Of a DNA stretch of 47,220 nucleotides, positions 43,410 to 47,220 are shown one piece after another (the stretch's first letter is position 1; every line of letters starts with the position of its first letter). A program made the position numbers and the translations under genes. Origin of the DNA: Bacteroidota bacterium. GTDB lineage: Bacteria; Bacteroidota; Bacteroidia; NORP154. The notes under the pieces are model-generated. The model saw nothing but the letters and a program-made list of their open reading frames with translations, was not told where the DNA came from and did no database searches. The DNA lies in NCBI GenBank assembly GCA_022572355.1, contig JACZWC010000035.1, positions 1 through 47,220 on the forward strand. The letters are read 5' to 3'.

Positions 43410-43477
43410 TATCGCACGTGAAAACCACGTATGCGAGTACATCAAATTAGGATAATGAGGGGGCGGTGTCCTTGACA

Positions 43478-43565
43478 ACGTCATTGCGAAGGCTGAAAGC
43501 CCGAAGCAATCTCTGCGTTAATATCTGGGAGATTGCTTCGTCGCTCTGCTCCTCGCAATGACGTA
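43478..43565. repeat. Inverted repeat of the GCAATCTC / CGTCATTGCGAG type, copy 2
   Basis: The left arm includes CGTCATTGCGA and GAAGCAATCTC; the right arm is GGGAGATTGCTTCGTCGCTC followed by GCTCCTCGCAATGACGT. The ends are reverse complementary. It shares its right arm with the left arm of the copy at 33321-33417 and lies 3' of the hipA gene. Confidence 0.75.
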
Positions 43566-43651
43566 TACGCAGGGGGCACTTCTAACCAGAAATCCGCCCT
43601 TTCATCTTGGCCATCGCATCAGGTGAAGTCTTTGGCCTTTACGCTGCTGAT

Positions 43652-44935
43652 TTAACGGACGAATCCTTTCTGAAAAGCTGCTGCTTTCAATTCCTGTTGG
43701 ACTCTGGAAATACCATATTTATTGGCCAATTCTTCCCAGTTGGAAACACTCTCCAGAACCTCTTTAATAATTTGTTCTCCATGCTGCTCTTCTACACGAA
43801 AATGCCCTCTCACTTGTCTGGCAAGGCCCAGGCTCAATTCGTTATCGGTTTCAGAGATATTGAGTTTTAATCCCGTACCTGTTTCTACCGGATTAATATC
43901 ATAAGCAGGTGAGAGCACCCATCCCTCCGCGGTCAAAAGGAAACCGTGATTTCGCAGGTGATCATCGGTATTGGAAACACAGATGCTAAAAACGATGCGT
44001 CGCCATAGTTGTTCAAGATCAGCGTTAACATTGGCTCCAGATCTCATAATAAATCCTACAAGTTCCAGATAACCGGCGCCATCGTGATGATCCTGACCAT
44101 CCGTATATCCCAGGAGAGTCATTGCCGATGCGAAGTGGATTCGCTCATTGTTGGCATTTCTGTCAAAGCGTTTGGTTAGAAAAGTGTGGTGCGGTGTAGA
44201 GAATTTCCTGGCCTGACACTCAGCCATGTTAATTCCCGCATCTATGGCCAGCTCATGCGTGAGCATTTCCCATGCTCCAATATCCGAATCATCATGACTA
44301 CTTGGGAATTTGGCAATCCATAAGTTGCCGTCCGTATCAACTATTCCCGCCTTCGGACGTGCCCCGCCGAGTGAAGATCCCGGATTGACAAGCATGGTTA
44401 GCCATTTCATGTATTCAGGATCATTTATAATGTCATCCTCTTCCAGGCGCAAGCTAATGGCTTCCAATTCCCGGATGGATGCCCAGGGAGGAGTTGCCAT
44501 TTCCTTATTGTCGTTTAGAAAGGGTCCATCCAATTCCACTTTGAATCTCAATGCGCCCATGCGCTGGCCATCAAAGAGGCCCAATAAATAATCTGTTTCA
44601 AATAGATTCTTCACAGGTGTATTATTCATTCTCGCAATTGCTGCTTCGTGTCTATCCATGAGTTTGCGGCCCCATCGGTCTGGTGACGAATCCAAAAACA
44701 ACCCGAAGTTCTTCTTGTTCTCGTTATTCAAATAGTGCATTCCAGTGTATAATTGCAGATCGGGATCTAATGCCTGCGCATGTGCAGACTGCAGCCACTG
44801 TTCGTCGTACTCAAAGGAAAATATCTCTTTCCCCCGCAATAATTCGGTGTAAAGAATTCCCATGAGCATGGCCTCTTCCATTCCACACCAATGTGCGAAC
44901 ACATATATATTGCGTCTGTTGTCTTCTTTCTTCAT
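43652..44935 (-). CDS. hipA: HipA family serine/threonine kinase toxin
   Basis: 427 residues. Motifs are the N-terminal HipA subdomain (FGLFLDSSPDRWGRKLM, DYLLGLFDGQRMGALRF), the glycine/serine loop GSSLGGARPK (186-195), ATP-contacting Lys209 in WIAKFPS, FLTKRFDR, the catalytic loop SNTDDHLRNHG (321-331) and the metal-binding Asp345 in SPAYDINP. All kinase residues appear present, so it may be active. Characterised HipA kinases phosphorylate glutamyl-tRNA synthetase and cause growth arrest and persistence. The start overlaps the hipB stop by 4 bases. The target here is unknown. Confidence 0.92.
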   Translation of the reverse strand: MKKEDNRRNIYVFAHWCGMEEAMLMGILYTELLRGKEIFSFEYDEQWLQSAHAQALDPDLQLYTGMHYLNNENKKNFGLFLDSSPDRWGRKLMDRHEAAIARMNNTPVKNLFETDYLLGLFDGQRMGALRFKVELDGPFLNDNKEMATPPWASIRELEAISLRLEEDDIINDPEYMKWLTMLVNPGSSLGGARPKAGIVDTDGNLWIAKFPSSHDDSDIGAWEMLTHELAIDAGINMAECQARKFSTPHHTFLTKRFDRNANNERIHFASAMTLLGYTDGQDHHDGAGYLELVGFIMRSGANVNADLEQLWRRIVFSICVSNTDDHLRNHGFLLTAEGWVLSPAYDINPVETGTGLKLNISETDNELSLGLARQVRGHFRVEEQHGEQIIKEVLESVSNWEELANKYGISRVQQELKAAAFQKGFVR

Positions 44936-45255
44936 GCTTCTCGATTTCTTTTCGGCGCTCGCTGCCTGGTGATGAGGCTGGCATCCTGCAATTTTCGTCC
45001 GAGTATATCATCCCTGGCCAACAATAGCAAGTCATTTTCAAGCCCCAGGGCAGTCAATACGAGCAGGTATGTTCCGATGCTCACGCCTGCTGAACCTCTT
45101 TCCAATGACCACAATGTGGGCAGACTGATATTGGCCCTTTCAGCTACCCGCGCTCCACTCAGCTTTCTTCTCAGCCTGGCGAGTTTCACGTTTTCACCCA
45201 ATTCCTTAAGAATGCGTGCTGACACAGGCAGCAGTAAATGTTTCTTTTTAGCCAT
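44932..45255 (-). CDS. hipB: HipB-like HTH antitoxin and repressor
   Basis: 107 residues with an Xre-type helix-turn-helix (about 18-78: LKELGENVKLARLRRKLSGARVAERANISLPTLWSLERG). The C-terminal tail is longer and more basic (RKLQDASLITRQRAPKRN) than in E. coli HipB. It overlaps hipA by 4 bases (ATGA). Upstream are two 13-base direct repeats that flank the promoter box, as expected if it represses its own operon. Confidence 0.85.
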   Translation of the reverse strand: MAKKKHLLLPVSARILKELGENVKLARLRRKLSGARVAERANISLPTLWSLERGSAGVSIGTYLLVLTALGLENDLLLLARDDILGRKLQDASLITRQRAPKRNREA

Positions 45256-45300
45256 AATATAAAATATAAATCACAAATATAGTTTAAAATATAAAATATA
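45256..45300 (-). promoter_or_regulatory. hipBA promoter with two 13-base operator-like direct repeats
   Basis: AATATAAAATATA occurs perfectly at 45256-45268 and 45288-45300, 32 bases apart. Between them, on the minus strand, TATATTTG (45274-45281) is a -7 box (TAnnTTTG). Transcription would start about 12 bases before the hipB ATG at 45255. The arrangement resembles HipB operators on either side of a core promoter. The high A+T content makes chance repetition easier. Confidence 0.55.
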
Positions 45301-45355
45301 TTTAATATTATAACGTAAGTAAAATGAAAATGTTACCTAATGCTGCTTATACATA

Positions 45356-46921
45356 TCATGATTTAACCAGGCGACCTTTTAGTTTAGTTTCGAACAGAGA
45401 GTGCATTGGGAATATCAAAGCCGCAATCCCAGCATTAAACAAGAGCTTAAACCCCGGCGCTCCTCCAGACCACTCATCGATATATGGATCCGCCAACACA
45501 AGCAGGAATTCAAAAAGAATGAGAAAGGCAAAGAATATGATACCCTCCGCAACCCGCTCTGGAAGCGAAAGCCTGCCCAGCATAGCCACCAATACACCAA
45601 TTACCAATAAACAAATTAACACCACAGAATACTGCAGGTTATCGCGTCTGGAAGTCTTTTCTGCCTCAATTCTGGCAAGTTCTCGTTCTTCCTGCTCTTT
45701 AACCAACTGTGCCTTTTCAAACTCATACTTTGTCTGTTGACGAATAGTCGATTTCTGCGTCGCTTCATTCTTTAGGCTGTCGTTCATCTTTACTTCCAGC
45801 TCATACATGGACAAGGCACCTTCAAAATTGTGCTGGTGTTTATAAATTTTGGTGAGCAAAGCCGCTGATTTTGCTTGATCCTCAACAGCACCCAGGTTTC
45901 TCGCGATATTTAAGCTGCTATCCGCATAATATTGGGCGTTGTGAAACTCACCTTTTTTAATAAGGCATGCGCTAACTTCTCGGTACGACCAGGAAACATA
46001 ATCCTGACGTTCAATTTTTTTATACAGTGGTATGGCTTTTCGATAATAATAGATGGCGGAGTCGGGGTGATTGAGTGCATTTGCAATGTCGCCTTTGGTA
46101 TAAAAGGCCGATGCATCTCCGAATAAAGTGTTGTGTTTAAAATAAGCCGCTGCAGCTTTCTCCAGATACAGTATGTGATTTAATGAGTCGTTTAGATCCT
46201 TATACAATTCTGAGGCGTTCCAATAGGTATCCCCCAATTCACCTTTAAGGGATTCTTCTTCTTCGCATAGTTTTATGCACTGTGTATAGAAATCCAGTGC
46301 GCTTTCAAGATCACCTTGAGAATCATAGATATTCCCAATATTATTCAATGCGGTAGAGATCCCTAGCACGTTCCCAATTTCTTCATGAATCTTCAAGCTT
46401 TTGAATTGCTGTGCCAGCGCTTTTTGAACGTTTCCCTGATCAAAGTAAAGGGTTCCAATATTGTTGTATGAGACGGCTATTCCCAGTTTATCTTCAATTT
46501 CTTCTTGAATCACAAGGCCTTTATAGTAGTACTCCAGGGCTTTTTCCACATTCCCTTTGTATTTATAGCCAAACCCTAAATTGTGCAGGGAGGTAGCGAG
46601 TAGGAGCCGAAACTTTTTTTCTTCACGGTGGGATAGCTTATTTTGATGCATGAGATTCTCTTCTGCCAGATCATGTGCTATCTGCCAAAGAATCAGCGCC
46701 GAATCGAGGCTGTGTAGATAAATCTGGTCAGCCCAGTCCAGATAAGCAGTGCAAACAGAAGTATCTTGTTCAGATGCCGCAATGAGTGACTTTAAGGAGT
46801 CAATGGTTCGGTCCTGCCTCCCGGCAGGCGAGGTAACCTCAGCAGCTGTGGACCATTTCGGGAAAAGGCTTGCTATTGACAAGAGCACCGTAAGCAGCAC
46901 TATAAAGGTTCGTTTCCCCAT
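45356..46921 (-). CDS. TPR protein with C-terminal three-helix membrane tail, paralogue
   Basis: 521 residues. A hydrophobic N-terminus (about 5-20) leads to six or seven TPR units (about 75-375), a coiled coil rich in Lys and Glu and the conserved membrane tail (about 428-521): NLQYS, LGRLSLPERVAEG, IIFFAF, FEFLLVLADPYIDEWSGGAP and FPMHSLFETKLKGR. The TPR part is much less similar to the gene at 35972 than is the tail. A palindrome-like CCTGCC...GGCAGG inside the coding part near its N-terminus encodes SPAGRQD. The hipBA operon starts 101 bases downstream in the same direction. The function is unknown; the exported TPR part and membrane tail suggest an envelope scaffold or sensor. Confidence 0.8.
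   Translation of the reverse strand: MGKRTFIVLLTVLLSIASLFPKWSTAAEVTSPAGRQDRTIDSLKSLIAASEQDTSVCTAYLDWADQIYLHSLDSALILWQIAHDLAEENLMHQNKLSHREEKKFRLLLATSLHNLGFGYKYKGNVEKALEYYYKGLVIQEEIEDKLGIAVSYNNIGTLYFDQGNVQKALAQQFKSLKIHEEIGNVLGISTALNNIGNIYDSQGDLESALDFYTQCIKLCEEEESLKGELGDTYWNASELYKDLNDSLNHILYLEKAAAAYFKHNTLFGDASAFYTKGDIANALNHPDSAIYYYRKAIPLYKKIERQDYVSWSYREVSACLIKKGEFHNAQYYADSSLNIARNLGAVEDQAKSAALLTKIYKHQHNFEGALSMYELEVKMNDSLKNEATQKSTIRQQTKYEFEKAQLVKEQEERELARIEAEKTSRRDNLQYSVVLICLLVIGVLVAMLGRLSLPERVAEGIIFFAFLILFEFLLVLADPYIDEWSGGAPGFKLLFNAGIAALIFPMHSLFETKLKGRLVKS
46813..46828. repeat. CCTGCC-TCCC-GGCAGG palindrome inside a coding region
   Basis: A 6-base stem with a 4-base loop lies within the TPR gene, in frame, between its signal region and the TPRs. 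The same stem with a 3-base loop occurs at 7100-7114 in an intergenic repeat. Confidence 0.6.
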
Positions 46922-46965
46922 TGTGCTAATATAGGGATTCCAGACTTTGGCCTATACCTTATCTA

Positions 46966-47060
46966 TTTTGCCTTTTGCCTTTTGCCTTTTGCCTTTTGCC
47001 TTTTCCCCTTTGCCCTTTGCCTTTTGCTCTTTGCTCTTTGCTCTTTGCTCTTTGCCCTTT
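46966..47060. repeat. Heptanucleotide tandem repeat (TTTTGCC / TTTGCTC types)
   Basis: About five TTTTGCC units followed by degenerate forms and about four TTTGCTC units cover 95 bases upstream of the TPR gene on the minus strand. Short reading frames across it are a by-product of the repeat. Confidence 0.85.
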
Positions 47061-47163
47061 CTTTTTTTAATTCGCCGAAGCTTTAGCCTAGGAGGAAGCG
47101 AAGGCGCCCTCAACTTTTGTTTTATAATCTATAGATGAGGAGGTTTTATTGATTTGACCTAAC

Positions 47164-47203
47164 AATGAACTACCTCGAGGCAGAGCCATCGAGGTAGTTC
47201 ATT
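47164..47203. repeat. Perfect 15-base inverted repeat with a 10-base loop
   Basis: AATGAACTACCTCGA (47164-47178) and its exact reverse complement (47189-47203) flank a loop GGCAGAGCCA, in which GGC and GCC can extend the stem with one bulged A. No T run follows on either strand within the window. The GCCTCGAGG-like core resembles hairpins I recall near REP-associated tyrosine transposases, but no such gene is visible. Confidence 0.75.
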
Positions 47204-47220
47204 AATCATAACTGAAGTAC

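Noticed and set aside
46947..47138. 63-codon frame over the heptamer repeat
   Set aside because: Its repetitive hydrophobic product is an artefact of the tandem repeat.

Overview
The window looks like chromosomal DNA of a free-living member of the Bacteroidota. The evidence is five large secreted proteins ending in a type IX secretion system (T9SS) type A sorting domain, SprB-type repeats, two TonB-dependent receptors with carboxypeptidase-like N-terminal domains, families typical of that phylum (DUF4294, DUF2807, DUF4159, TIGR02757), and promoters of the Bacteroidota type (TAnnTTTG, with TTTG about 19 bases upstream in the best case). I see no rRNA, tRNA, CRISPR array, phage module or transposase gene.

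Layout. 1-2697: 3' part of a SprB-repeat adhesin-like T9SS protein with three inserted discoidin-like domains. 2675-7807: saccharopine dehydrogenase-like enzyme, DUF423 membrane protein, pckA, a frameshifted rsmE and a DUF4159 protein. 7868-10705: TonB-dependent receptor. 10921-14802 (minus): a short-chain dehydrogenase and two overlapping GT-C membrane glycosyltransferases. 15026-21230 (minus): two tandem paralogous CocE/NonD-type hydrolases, each with a T9SS domain. 21375-25156: membrane metallophosphoesterase and a seven-bladed SBBP propeller T9SS protein. 25318-29742: TIGR02757 protein, a TPR/PD40/DUF2914 protein resembling PorE, and lolD. 29899-33317: sucC, a GIN-domain lipoprotein and a biotin carboxylase, tightly packed behind one strong promoter. 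33508-35792: DUF4294 protein, a RelE-type toxin-antitoxin pair and a lipoprotein. 35972-37444 and 45356-46921 (minus): two TPR proteins sharing a conserved three-helix membrane tail. 37700-43409: an Ig-like-repeat T9SS protein and a second TonB-dependent receptor. 43652-45255 (minus): a hipBA operon with paired operator-like repeats.

How the parts fit. The window mixes core metabolism (PEP carboxykinase, succinyl-CoA synthetase, biotin carboxylase, LolD) with surface biology (T9SS cargo, TonB receptors, a PorE-like envelope protein, GT-C glycosyltransferases). Two toxin-antitoxin modules sit among these. Intergenic gaps are filled with several families of imperfect inverted repeats. No single complete new defence or biosynthetic system is visible. 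The most unusual items are the discoidin-like domains nested inside SprB repeats, the PorE-like protein ending in DUF2914 instead of an OmpA domain, the pair of TPR proteins with a shared membrane tail, the duplicated secreted hydrolases with calcium-loop-like insertions, and the hipBA promoter flanked by 13-base repeats.
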